Part shown: positions 1 through 5,254 of the stretch, piece by piece
How the letters are laid out: each line of letters starts with the position of its first letter
Position numbering within the stretch: position 1 is the stretch's first letter
DNA from: Candidatus Equinaster intestinalis
GTDB taxonomy: Bacteria > Bacillota_A > Clostridia > Oscillospirales > Acutalibacteraceae
Direction of reading: 5' to 3'
DNA: 5,254 nt
Assembly (NCBI GenBank): GCA_018065375.1
Contig: JAGHTJ010000096.1
Location: 1-5,254, forward strand
Position numbers and translations under genes: made by a program
Notes under the pieces: model-generated
What the model was told of the DNA's origin: nothing
Seen by the model: the letters and a program-made list of their open reading frames with translations, nothing else
Database searches by the model: none

Positions 1-903
1 CATTATAATCCCGGCGGCGCAAAGCGCAGAAATTGCATCGCTTTTTCGCAGAAAAACCGATGATAAAATTATAATGAAATATGTAATTCCCGCCCTCATA
101 ACAGAGGGCGTAAATCCGCAAATTGCCATAAAAAGAATGGTGAATGACAACGCCAAAATGGTTACCGCAAATTTCGAGAGCCGTGATTTTTGCAGGGCGG
201 TATAAAATCCGCCCACCAAAATTGCCATGTGCATACCCGAAACAACCAGCACGTGGGAAAGCCCGGCATTTTTAACCTTTGCCGAAAAATCCGCACTTAA
301 AAACTCCTTATCACCCACAATAAGCGCACTGAAGGTTGATGCACCCTCTTTAGACATATAGGTAAAAAGCTTTTCGGTAATGCTGTTTCGAATTTTTTCG
401 AGCAGGCTTCCTACCGGCGCAGAGCCCACCGAGTTTACACCCGTAATTTTACCGGTATAAAAGATTTTTTCGGCACGGTTTCCGCTATAATCATCTGCAT
501 AAAGCTTTGCCGTAATATTTACGGCATCACCCACGCCGAAACAAGCAGAGCTTGACGACACGCTTACCTTACTGCCGAAAAGCTCGCCGCCTGTTACCCG
601 AATAACATAGTTTACGCCGTATTCACCGGCGGTTATTTCCTCAACCTCGCCGCTAATCTCGCCCCGAATTTCATTGCTTTGCTTATTCATAATGGCATAG
701 TTACTCGCAAGGCTTATAAGCACCAAAGCGCAGATTAACGCCGTAACAAAATATACTTTTTTATAAAAGAAACCGATTATCAGCGCGGCAATAACCGCTA
801 CCGCCGACAGTATCAGAGCATAAAGCGGGTTTACAAATGTTGCAATTACCGAAATTATGCCTGCCGCTAATGCGGGAATTATCAAAGCTCTTTTGATTTT
901 CAT
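1..903 (-). CDS. comEC: ComEC/Rec2-family DNA-uptake channel protein, N-terminal part (gene runs off the left edge)
   Basis: The open frame reads without a stop from ATG at 903 to the window edge and gives 301 residues of a protein that is usually about 700-800 aa. ComEC is the inner-membrane channel that carries single-stranded DNA into the cytoplasm during natural transformation. Seen: hydrophobic segments at about residues 5-24, 27-47 and 50-70; a soluble stretch at about 75-160 that fits the DUF4131/OB-like region; then the start of the competence domain with SALIVGDKEFL (192-202), SHVLVVSGMHMAIL (216-229) and GFTPSVMRAGI (263-273). The last two match conserved ComEC motifs. The C-terminal metallo-beta-lactamase-like domain, if present, lies outside. 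An in-frame TAA sits two codons before the ATG, so the start cannot lie further upstream. No Shine-Dalgarno sequence precedes it; a terminator does. Family assignment is firm. Whether the cell is transformable is unknown. Confidence 0.93.
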   Translation of the reverse strand, partial: MKIKRALIIPALAAGIISVIATFVNPLYALILSAVAVIAALIIGFFYKKVYFVTALICALVLISLASNYAIMNKQSNEIRGEISGEVEEITAGEYGVNYVIRVTGGELFGSKVSVSSSSACFGVGDAVNITAKLYADDYSGNRAEKIFYTGKITGVNSVGSAPVGSLLEKIRNSITEKLFTYMSKEGASTFSALIVGDKEFLSADFSAKVKNAGLSHVLVVSGMHMAILVGGFYTALQKSRLSKFAVTILALSFTILFMAICGFTPSVMRAGITYFIIILSSVFLRKSDAISALCAAGIIM

Positions 904-907
904 ATTT

Positions 908-939
908 TAAAAAAGGCTCGGAAGAAGGGACTTCCGAGC
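908..939 (-). terminator. Intrinsic terminator closing the alaS-HIT-phosphoribosyltransferase unit
   Basis: Read on the minus strand, a perfect 9-bp stem (GCTCGGAAG paired with CTTCCGAGC, 931-939 and 916-924) encloses a 6-nt loop. One C and then six T (914-909) follow. The stem begins 6 nt after the phosphoribosyltransferase stop codon. The U-run ends only 5 nt before the comEC ATG, so the hairpin separates comEC from the upstream genes, or acts as an attenuator if read-through is its main source of transcription. On the plus strand the hairpin is not followed by a clean T-run, so it looks one-directional. Confidence 0.9.
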
Positions 940-945
940 AAAATT

Positions 946-1485
946 TTACTTGAAGAATAAGGGCAACGGCTCCAAAAAGATTATATCGCTTCGTTTTGCC
1001 GCACTACCCTCTGCCAAAACGGCACAAGCCGCAACCTCTTTGCCGCCCGCCATTTTAAGCAATTCCTGTGTTGCCAAAAGGGATTCGCCGGTGCTGATTA
1101 CATCATCGAGCACTACAACCCTTTTATCCTTAAGAACCGCCACATCGTCTTCACCGAGGAAAAGCTTCTGCTCATGGTCGGTAGTAATCGAGCGAACACT
1201 TACCTCAATCGGATTGCCCATATAAACCTTTTTGCCCTTTCGTGCAACTACGTAAGGTTTACCCGACTGTCTCGACATTTCGTGTGCCAAAGGTATACTC
1301 TTGGCTTCGGGAGTGAAGATAATATCGAAATCGGGCAGTTTTTTGAGGAGCTCCGCGGCACATCTTACGGTAAGCTCGGTATCGCCGAGCAGTATAAATG
1401 CCGCAATATCCAAATCATCGCTTACGGGGAACTTTTTGAGTTTTCTCTCGAGTCCCGCAATTTTCATAGTATAATACTGGTCCAT
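946..1485 (-). CDS. Phosphoribosyltransferase family protein (adenine/xanthine PRTase-like)
   Basis: Type I phosphoribosyltransferase of 179 aa, expected to join a nucleobase to PRPP in the cytoplasm. The PRPP-binding loop is clear at residues 123-135 (VVVLDDVISTGES, with the paired acids Asp127-Asp128 and the TG turn). An upstream FTPEAKSIPLAHEMSRQSG stretch (57-75) and a basic ARKGKKVYM stretch (81-89) resemble the adenine/xanthine PRTase and PurR-type PRT fold. The N-terminus (MKIAGLERKL, then LGDTELT) matches a clostridial family usually named only as phosphoribosyltransferase or Apt-like; I do not recognise it as canonical Apt, so the base specificity is open. The ATG at 1485 is chosen because AAAGGTGA lies just upstream at normal spacing; a GTG at 1494 is in frame but falls inside that ribosome binding site. 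It follows the HIT gene after 18 nt and is the last gene before the terminator. Confidence 0.88.
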   Translation of the reverse strand: MDQYYTMKIAGLERKLKKFPVSDDLDIAAFILLGDTELTVRCAAELLKKLPDFDIIFTPEAKSIPLAHEMSRQSGKPYVVARKGKKVYMGNPIEVSVRSITTDHEQKLFLGEDDVAVLKDKRVVVLDDVISTGESLLATQELLKMAGGKEVAACAVLAEGSAAKRSDIIFLEPLPLFFK

Positions 1486-1490
1486 AATTA

Positions 1491-1498
1491 TCACCTTT
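1491..1498 (-). promoter_or_regulatory. Ribosome binding site of the phosphoribosyltransferase gene
   Basis: AAAGGTGA on the minus strand, 5 nt before the ATG at 1485 (8 nt counted from the AGG core). It decides the start, since the longer reading from GTG at 1494 would begin within this site. Confidence 0.75.
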
Positions 1499-1503
1499 CG
1501 TTA

Positions 1504-1845
1504 TCAGCCGGGAGGCCATGCAAGATACCTGCGCGCAAGCAGGTGGAAATGGAGATGACCTACCGTTTGTCCGCCGTCTTTACCGCAGTTATTTACAACG
1601 CGGAAGCCTTTTTCAAGGTTTTCCTGCTTTGCTATTTTTGCCACCGCCTCATAAACCTTGCCTATAAGATAGCTGTTTTCTTCGTTTATCTCGGTGGTGT
1701 ATGAAATATGAGTTTTGGGGACTATTATCGCATGGAAAGGTGCCTGGGGTGAAATATCCGCAAAGGCATATACGAATTCGTCCTCGTAAATTTTGGTGCT
1801 CGGTATTTCGCCGGCAACTATTTTACAGAATAAACAATCCTCCAT
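1504..1845 (-). CDS. HIT (histidine triad) family nucleotide-binding protein, HINT type
   Basis: A full-length HINT-branch protein of 113 aa. The family hydrolyses nucleoside phosphoramidates and aminoacyl-adenylates such as lysyl-AMP, normally as a cytoplasmic homodimer. Seen: N-terminal CLFCKI (Cys4, Cys7), FHAIIVPKTHI (37-47), the catalytic triad GHLHFHLLARR (His97, His99, His101) and the canonical WPPG end. Cys4, Cys7, His46 and His97 could form the zinc site known in bacterial members. The ATG at 1845 is preferred because AGGAGG lies 6 nt upstream and the product then begins MEDCLFCKI, as in typical family members. An in-frame ATG at 1851 overlaps the alaS stop as ATGA but leaves no spacing from the Shine-Dalgarno; it would add Met-Ser. 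The tight junction with alaS implies translational coupling. A link to synthetase by-products (alanyl-AMP) is inference. Confidence 0.95.
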   Translation of the reverse strand: MEDCLFCKIVAGEIPSTKIYEDEFVYAFADISPQAPFHAIIVPKTHISYTTEINEENSYLIGKVYEAVAKIAKQENLEKGFRVVNNCGKDGGQTVGHLHFHLLARRYLAWPPG

Positions 1846-1847
1846 AC

Positions 1848-4472
1848 TCATCCTCCTATCTGCAATTTAACAAGCTCAAGCACGGTGCTTACGGCAAGAT
1901 TTACTCTTTCCTTTTCCTTGCCGCCCGCCATAGCCAAATCGGGCTTACCGCCGCCGTTACCGCCGGCAATTTTGGCAACCTCTTTAACAAGGTTTCCTGC
2001 ATGAGCGCCCTTTGCTATCGCATTTTTACCTGCCGCCGCGCAGAATGTAATCTTTTCTCCGCTTGACGCCAAAAGCGCTACTGCATTATCATTATTTGCT
2101 TTAAGTGTTTCGCAGATTGAGCGCAGACCATCGGCATTCGCTCCCTCGATAACCGCCGAAATTACGGTAATATCACCGACCTGTACGGCATTTTTCATAA
2201 GGTCATCAAGCTTGCTCGATGCGATTTTAGCTTCGAGCGATTCAATCTTTTTATCCTTTTCCTTAAGCTCATTCATTACGGCATTTGCGCGGTTTATAAT
2301 ATCCGCCGCATTTGCGGTTTTAAGAGCCGCCGCCGCCGAACTTAAGGTATCGTTATATTTACCCAGGAGCGCCAGAACGTTATATCCCGTAACAGCCTCT
2401 ATTCTTCTTACGCCCGCGGCTACGCTCGATTCCGAAACGATATGGAAAAGACCGAGCTTACCGGCATTATCAACGTGTGTACCGCCGCAAAGTTCGATAG
2501 ATTTATCTATTACCTCAACTACCCTTACGATACTGCCGTATTTCTCACCGAAAAGCGCCATAGCGCCCTTCTTTTTAGCCTCTTCAATCGGCATTTCGGT
2601 ATTTATTACATCAATACCCGATAAAATTACTCCGTTTACAAAACCCTCAACCTCGGCAATTTCGCTTTCGGTTAAAGCGGAGAAATGAGTAAAGTCGAAA
2701 CGTACTGCCTTTTCGTTTACAAGCTGACCTGCCTGCTCAACGTGGGTTCCGAGCACCTTACGCAGACCCGCCTGCAAAAGGTGTGCCGCAGTATGATTAC
2801 GGCGAATGGCATCGCGGCGAGCTACATCAATGGCGGCGTTTACAATATCGCCTACGCTGATTTCGCCCGATTCAACTTCGACAAAATGGGTAAATATTCC
2901 GCCGCCGGTTTTGGTAGTTGAGAGCACCTTAATATTTGTACTGCTGTTCTTTATAATACCGGTATCCCCTACCTGACCGCCGCTTTCGGCGTAGAAGGGA
3001 GTTTTATCAAGCACCAAAACTGCCTTTTGACCGGCAACCGCCGTGCTTACCTGCTCACCGTCAACCACAACCGCAAGAACCGATGCAGAAGCGGTATTTT
3101 CGGTATAGCCCACGAATTCGGTTTTATCTATACCGTCAAAGCTTATGCCGTCACTCTTCCAGCTTTCGGCGTCCGCCGCTCTTCTGCCAGAGCGCGCCTT
3201 ATCGCGTTGCTCCTGCATTAGGATATTGAAACGGTTTTCGTCAACCGTCATATTCTTTTCATTCAGAATATCCTTTGTTAAATCAAGCGGGAAGCCATAG
3301 GTATCGTAAAGCTTAAAGGCATCGTCTCCGGAGAGCACGCCGCCGTCTTTAGTAAGCTGTTCGAGAATGTTAAGACCCTGGTCGATAGTTTTTGCAAAGG
3401 CGGCTTCCTCAAAGGAAATAACCTTTTTGATGAACTCTTTTTTCTCTACGAGCTCGGGATAACCCGCCTTGTTTTCAGCGATTACGGTATCAACAAGTAC
3501 CGGTAAAAACGCACCGTTTATACCGAGCAATTTGCCGTGTCTCGCGGCGCGGCGGATAAGTCTGCGAAGAACATATCCTCTGCCCTCGTTGGAGGGAATA
3601 ATACCGTCACTTATCATAAAGGTTGCGGCTCTTGCATGGTCGGTAATAGCGCGGATTGAAATATCGTTATCGGCGTTTTTGCCGTACTCTTTAGAAGAAA
3701 GCGCACAAACCTTATCGAGAATATTGCGGATTGTATCAACCTCGAACATATTATCAACGCCCTGAATTGCGCAGGCAAGTCTTTCAAGGCCCATACCGGT
3801 ATCAATATTCTTATGCTCAAGCTCGGTATAGGTACCGTCTCCCATATTATTGAACTGTGAGAAAACGTTATTCCAGACCTCCATATATCGGTCACAATCG
3901 CATCCCGGCTTACAATCGGGCTTACCGCAGCCGTATTTTTCGCCGCGGTCAAAATAAATCTCACTGCAGGGGCCGCATGGGCCTGTGCCGTGCTCCCAGA
4001 AGTTATCCTCCTTGCCGAGTCTTACAATATGCTCGGCGGGAACGCCAATTTTATCCTTCCAAATATTATAGGCTTCGTCATCACTCTCATAAACCGAGGG
4101 CCAGAGCCTATCAGCAGGCATTTCGAGCTCTTTAGTTAAAAACTCCCACGCCCACGGAATTGCCTCCTCCTTGAAATAATCGCCGAAAGAGAAGTTTCCG
4201 AGCATCTCGAAATATGTGCCGTGACGCGCCGTATGACCAACCCTTTCAAGGTCGGGCGTGCGGATACATTTCTGGCAGGTAGTTACCCTTTTGGAGGGCG
4301 GAGTTACTTCACCGGTGAAAAACTTTTTCATCGGCGCCATACCCGAGTTGATAAGCAAAAGCGACTTATCTCCCTGCGGCACGAGCGAAAAACTGCCGAG
4401 CCTCAAATGGCCCTTGCTTTCAAAGAAAGATAGGTATTTTTCTCTTAAAGTGTTAAGTGACATCCATTCCAT
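1848..4472 (-). CDS. alaS: Alanine--tRNA ligase (alanyl-tRNA synthetase)
   Basis: Complete class II synthetase of 874 aa, the usual family length; it charges tRNA(Ala) with alanine in the cytoplasm. Domains in order: catalytic core at about 1-245, with motif 2 around RTPDLERVGHTARHGTYFEM (71-90) and GNFSFGDYFK (92-101), and motif 3 GMGLERL (226-232); tRNA-recognition helical region at about 246-460; editing domain at about 480-690, with zinc ligands in HTAAH (His560, His564) and CGGTH (Cys662, His666); a probable coiled coil at about 728-755; and the C-terminal DHHA1 domain ending around GGNGGGKPDLAMAGG (837-851). All key residues are present, so both charging and clearance of Ser/Gly-tRNA(Ala) should work. 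A Cys cluster at 182-193 precedes CDRYMEVWN. The ATG at 4472 is taken because AAAGGG lies 10 nt upstream; the internal ATG at 4463 is too far away. It is the first gene of the unit, driven by a consensus promoter. Confidence 0.99.
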   Translation of the reverse strand: MEWMSLNTLREKYLSFFESKGHLRLGSFSLVPQGDKSLLLINSGMAPMKKFFTGEVTPPSKRVTTCQKCIRTPDLERVGHTARHGTYFEMLGNFSFGDYFKEEAIPWAWEFLTKELEMPADRLWPSVYESDDEAYNIWKDKIGVPAEHIVRLGKEDNFWEHGTGPCGPCSEIYFDRGEKYGCGKPDCKPGCDCDRYMEVWNNVFSQFNNMGDGTYTELEHKNIDTGMGLERLACAIQGVDNMFEVDTIRNILDKVCALSSKEYGKNADNDISIRAITDHARAATFMISDGIIPSNEGRGYVLRRLIRRAARHGKLLGINGAFLPVLVDTVIAENKAGYPELVEKKEFIKKVISFEEAAFAKTIDQGLNILEQLTKDGGVLSGDDAFKLYDTYGFPLDLTKDILNEKNMTVDENRFNILMQEQRDKARSGRRAADAESWKSDGISFDGIDKTEFVGYTENTASASVLAVVVDGEQVSTAVAGQKAVLVLDKTPFYAESGGQVGDTGIIKNSSTNIKVLSTTKTGGGIFTHFVEVESGEISVGDIVNAAIDVARRDAIRRNHTAAHLLQAGLRKVLGTHVEQAGQLVNEKAVRFDFTHFSALTESEIAEVEGFVNGVILSGIDVINTEMPIEEAKKKGAMALFGEKYGSIVRVVEVIDKSIELCGGTHVDNAGKLGLFHIVSESSVAAGVRRIEAVTGYNVLALLGKYNDTLSSAAAALKTANAADIINRANAVMNELKEKDKKIESLEAKIASSKLDDLMKNAVQVGDITVISAVIEGANADGLRSICETLKANNDNAVALLASSGEKITFCAAAGKNAIAKGAHAGNLVKEVAKIAGGNGGGKPDLAMAGGKEKERVNLAVSTVLELVKLQIGG
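1852..1857 (-). promoter_or_regulatory. Ribosome binding site of the HIT gene, embedded in the last codons of alaS
   Basis: AGGAGG on the minus strand overlaps the final two Gly codons of alaS (GGA GGA TGA), so the end of the synthetase reading frame doubles as the HIT Shine-Dalgarno. It is 6 nt from the ATG at 1845 and 0 nt from the ATG at 1851, which favours the shorter start. Confidence 0.85.
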
Positions 4473-4509
4473 AAAATTACATCCCTTTTATGATTTCATA
4501 TTCTTAATA

Positions 4510-4538
4510 ATTATATAACGGTTAGAGCTTTTTGTCAA
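4510..4538 (-). promoter_or_regulatory. Consensus sigma-A promoter of alaS
   Basis: On the minus strand, TTGACA (4538-4533) and TATAAT (4515-4510) are separated by exactly 17 bp, so both hexamers match the vegetative consensus perfectly. Transcription should begin near 4503, which leaves a leader of only about 30 nt before the alaS ATG. That is too short for a T-box or any other classical riboswitch. Confidence 0.9.
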
Positions 4539-4557
4539 TAAAACCGAAGCTTTTTGT
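4526..4557. repeat. 10-bp direct repeat between the divergent promoters, possible operator
   Basis: AGCTTTTTGT occurs exactly at 4526-4535 and 4548-4557, giving a 22-bp period, about two helical turns. The first copy overlaps the alaS -35 hexamer by three bases. The second touches the first base of the ybaK-like gene's -35. The position suits a regulator binding one DNA face and governing both promoters, but the T-rich unit could recur by chance in AT-rich intergenic DNA. Confidence 0.45.
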
Positions 4558-4585
4558 TGCAAAAAAAGGGGAGTTATGTTATACT
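4557..4585 (+). promoter_or_regulatory. Extended -10 sigma-A promoter of the YbaK-family gene
   Basis: TTGCAA (4557-4562) and TATACT (4580-4585) are 17 bp apart, and TG at 4577-4578 gives an extended -10 element, TGTTATACT. The expected transcription start is near 4592, with a leader of about 20 nt. It is back-to-back with the alaS promoter; the two -35 hexamers are 18 bp apart. Confidence 0.82.
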
Positions 4586-4611
4586 TTAGAAAACGAAAAA
4601 AGGTGATAAAA

Positions 4612-5082
4612 ATGGCAATCGAAAAGGTAAGAGAATATTTTAAACAGTTTGGTATGGAAGACAAAATTATCGAGTTTTCGGTATCAAGTGCAACAGTTGC
4701 GCTCGCGGCGCAGGCGCTTGGAACAGATGAGGCAAGAATTGCAAAAAGTCTTTCATTTAAGGTGGACGAAAAGGCAATTCTCGTAATCGCCGCGGGAGAT
4801 ACCAAAATTGATAACCCTAAATACAAAGCGCAGTTCGGAACAAAGGCGAAAATGCTGGCATTCGAAGAGGTTGAAGATTTAATCGGCCACGCAGTAGGCG
4901 GCGTTTGCCCCTTTGCGATAAACCCGGACGTTACGGTTTACCTCGATGAATCCTTAAAGCGTTTTGAAACCGTTTTCCCCGCCGCCGGTTCCTCAAACAG
5001 CGCCATTGAGCTGACCATTCCCGAGCTCGAAAAGTATTCGGGATATAAGGCATGGGTTGATGTTTGTAAATTGGCGGAATAG
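4612..5082 (+). CDS. YbaK/EbsC-family protein, probable aminoacyl-tRNA deacylase
   Basis: Complete protein of 156 aa, about the usual size for free-standing YbaK/ProX-like editing domains. These cytoplasmic enzymes hydrolyse mischarged tRNAs in trans (YbaK: Cys-tRNA(Pro); ProXp-ala: Ala-tRNA(Pro)). Seen: Lys45 in RIAKSLSFKV, in the position of the essential family lysine; AGDTKIDNPKYK (61-72); GGVCPFAI (96-103), the conserved Gly-Gly-x-x-Pro loop; and FPAAGSSNSAIEL (122-134). The actual substrate cannot be read from these motifs. The ATG at 4612 is preceded by AAAAAGGTG (4597-4605) at 6 nt; a longer in-frame ATG at 4576 lies before the inferred transcription start and is discarded. It is divergent from alaS, which suggests but does not prove a role in alanine-tRNA quality control. 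A single-gene transcript ends at the terminator at 5107-5136. Confidence 0.93.
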   Translation: MAIEKVREYFKQFGMEDKIIEFSVSSATVALAAQALGTDEARIAKSLSFKVDEKAILVIAAGDTKIDNPKYKAQFGTKAKMLAFEEVEDLIGHAVGGVCPFAINPDVTVYLDESLKRFETVFPAAGSSNSAIELTIPELEKYSGYKAWVDVCKLAE

Positions 5083-5106
5083 AATAATAACATAAATCTT
5101 TATTAC

Positions 5107-5136
5107 AAAAAAGCTCGGACTTCGTCCGAGCTTTTT
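5107..5136. terminator. Bidirectional intrinsic terminator between the convergent YbaK-family and XRE genes
   Basis: An 8-bp GC-rich stem, GCTCGGAC (5113-5120) with GTCCGAGC (5124-5131), closes a TTC loop. It is flanked by six A (5107-5112) and five T (5132-5136), so a U-run follows the hairpin in either direction; A-T pairing can lengthen the stem. It lies 24 nt after the YbaK-family stop and 19 nt after the minus-strand XRE stop. Confidence 0.92.
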
Positions 5137-5155
5137 AAATATTTTGTATGATGAA

Positions 5156-5254
5156 TTATTTAAGCAATTCCTCATAAGTTTTATTTAATGCCTTTGCAAA
5201 AACTTTAATCTCAATATCCGTAACAAACCTTTTGCCGCACTCTATTCTTTGTAC
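5156..5254 (-). CDS. XRE-family helix-turn-helix transcriptional regulator, C-terminal fragment
   Basis: The minus-strand frame enters from the right edge and gives 32 residues before TAA. The stretch VQRIECGKRFVTDIE followed by IKVFAKALNKTYEELLK is the typical second half of a Cro/C1-type (XRE) DNA-binding domain: the end of the recognition helix with an IE-x-GKR turn, then the helix carrying A-x-ALN and a closing EELL. The protein ends directly after the domain, so it is probably a small single-domain regulator of about 65-75 aa or one with its extra domain at the N-terminus. Its start and promoter lie outside the window. Its targets are unknown; it is convergent with the YbaK-family gene and shares its terminator. 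Confidence 0.8.
   Translation of the reverse strand, partial: VQRIECGKRFVTDIEIKVFAKALNKTYEELLK

Noticed and set aside
980..985. TATAAT on the minus strand inside the phosphoribosyltransferase gene, possible comEC promoter
   Set aside because: No recognisable -35 at 16-18 bp and no TG extension; it encodes part of the conserved SDIIFLEP stretch, and any transcript would still meet the terminator. Kept only as a weak possibility.
1174..1704. Plus-strand open frame of 176 codons across the phosphoribosyltransferase and HIT genes
   Set aside because: It is antisense to two genes with clear family motifs, spans their junction, has no ribosome binding site and resembles no known protein.
2320..2340. 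GCC-type triplet run in alaS
   Set aside because: It simply encodes a short alanine run (about residues 713-716) in the linker before the coiled coil; no tandem repeat beyond that.
2212..2688. Plus-strand open frame of 158 codons inside alaS
   Set aside because: It is the antisense shadow of the AlaRS editing and C-terminal region; its composition (Ser/Ala/Leu-rich) is that expected of a reversed coding strand.
3614..3964. Minus-strand open frame of 116 codons in a second frame within alaS
   Set aside because: It lies out of frame within strongly conserved AlaRS motifs, with no start signal of its own.
4576..4611. Longer start for the YbaK-family gene at ATG 4576
   Set aside because: This ATG lies within the extended -10 element, so it would precede the transcription start; the ATG at 4612 has a good Shine-Dalgarno and matches the family N-terminus.

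Overview
The window looks like ordinary core chromosome of a Gram-positive (Bacillota) bacterium, most likely a member of Clostridia and perhaps a gut Oscillospiraceae/Ruminococcaceae relative. This placement is inferred from strong AGGAGG- or AAAGG-type ribosome binding sites, consensus sigma-A promoters, the clostridial flavour of the alanyl-tRNA synthetase (a Cys-rich insert before the CDRYMEVWN stretch), and a comEC homologue. I cannot name a species.

Layout. On the minus strand, from 4538 down to about 908, there is one apparent transcription unit. It starts at a perfect consensus promoter (TTGACA, 17 bp, TATAAT), followed by alaS (1848-4472), a HIT/HINT-family nucleotide-binding protein (1504-1845) that overlaps or abuts alaS, and a phosphoribosyltransferase (946-1485). 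It closes with a strong intrinsic terminator (908-939). Five bases beyond that terminator's U-run, on the same strand, begins the 5' part of a comEC/rec2-type DNA-uptake channel gene (1-903), which runs off the left edge.

On the plus strand, divergent from alaS, is a YbaK/EbsC-family aminoacyl-tRNA deacylase (4612-5082) with its own extended -10 promoter. It ends in a bidirectional terminator (5107-5136). This terminator also serves the last gene, the C-terminal end of an XRE-type helix-turn-helix regulator on the minus strand (5156-5254), which enters from the right edge.

Together, alaS makes Ala-tRNA(Ala) and proofreads it through its own editing domain. The divergent YbaK-like protein belongs to a family that clears mischarged tRNAs in trans. 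The HIT protein could act on nucleoside phosphoramidates or aminoacyl-adenylates, which ties it plausibly to the synthetase. The phosphoribosyltransferase is likely to act in purine salvage. The two tRNA quality-control genes share a compact 139-bp divergent control region containing a 10-bp direct repeat at 22-bp spacing.

I found no mobile element, CRISPR array, RNA gene or clearly new multi-gene system. The points most worth a second look are regulatory: the repeat between the divergent promoters, the absence of a T-box in front of alaS, and the terminator set against the comEC start with no Shine-Dalgarno sequence. There is no gene-free stretch longer than about 140 bp.
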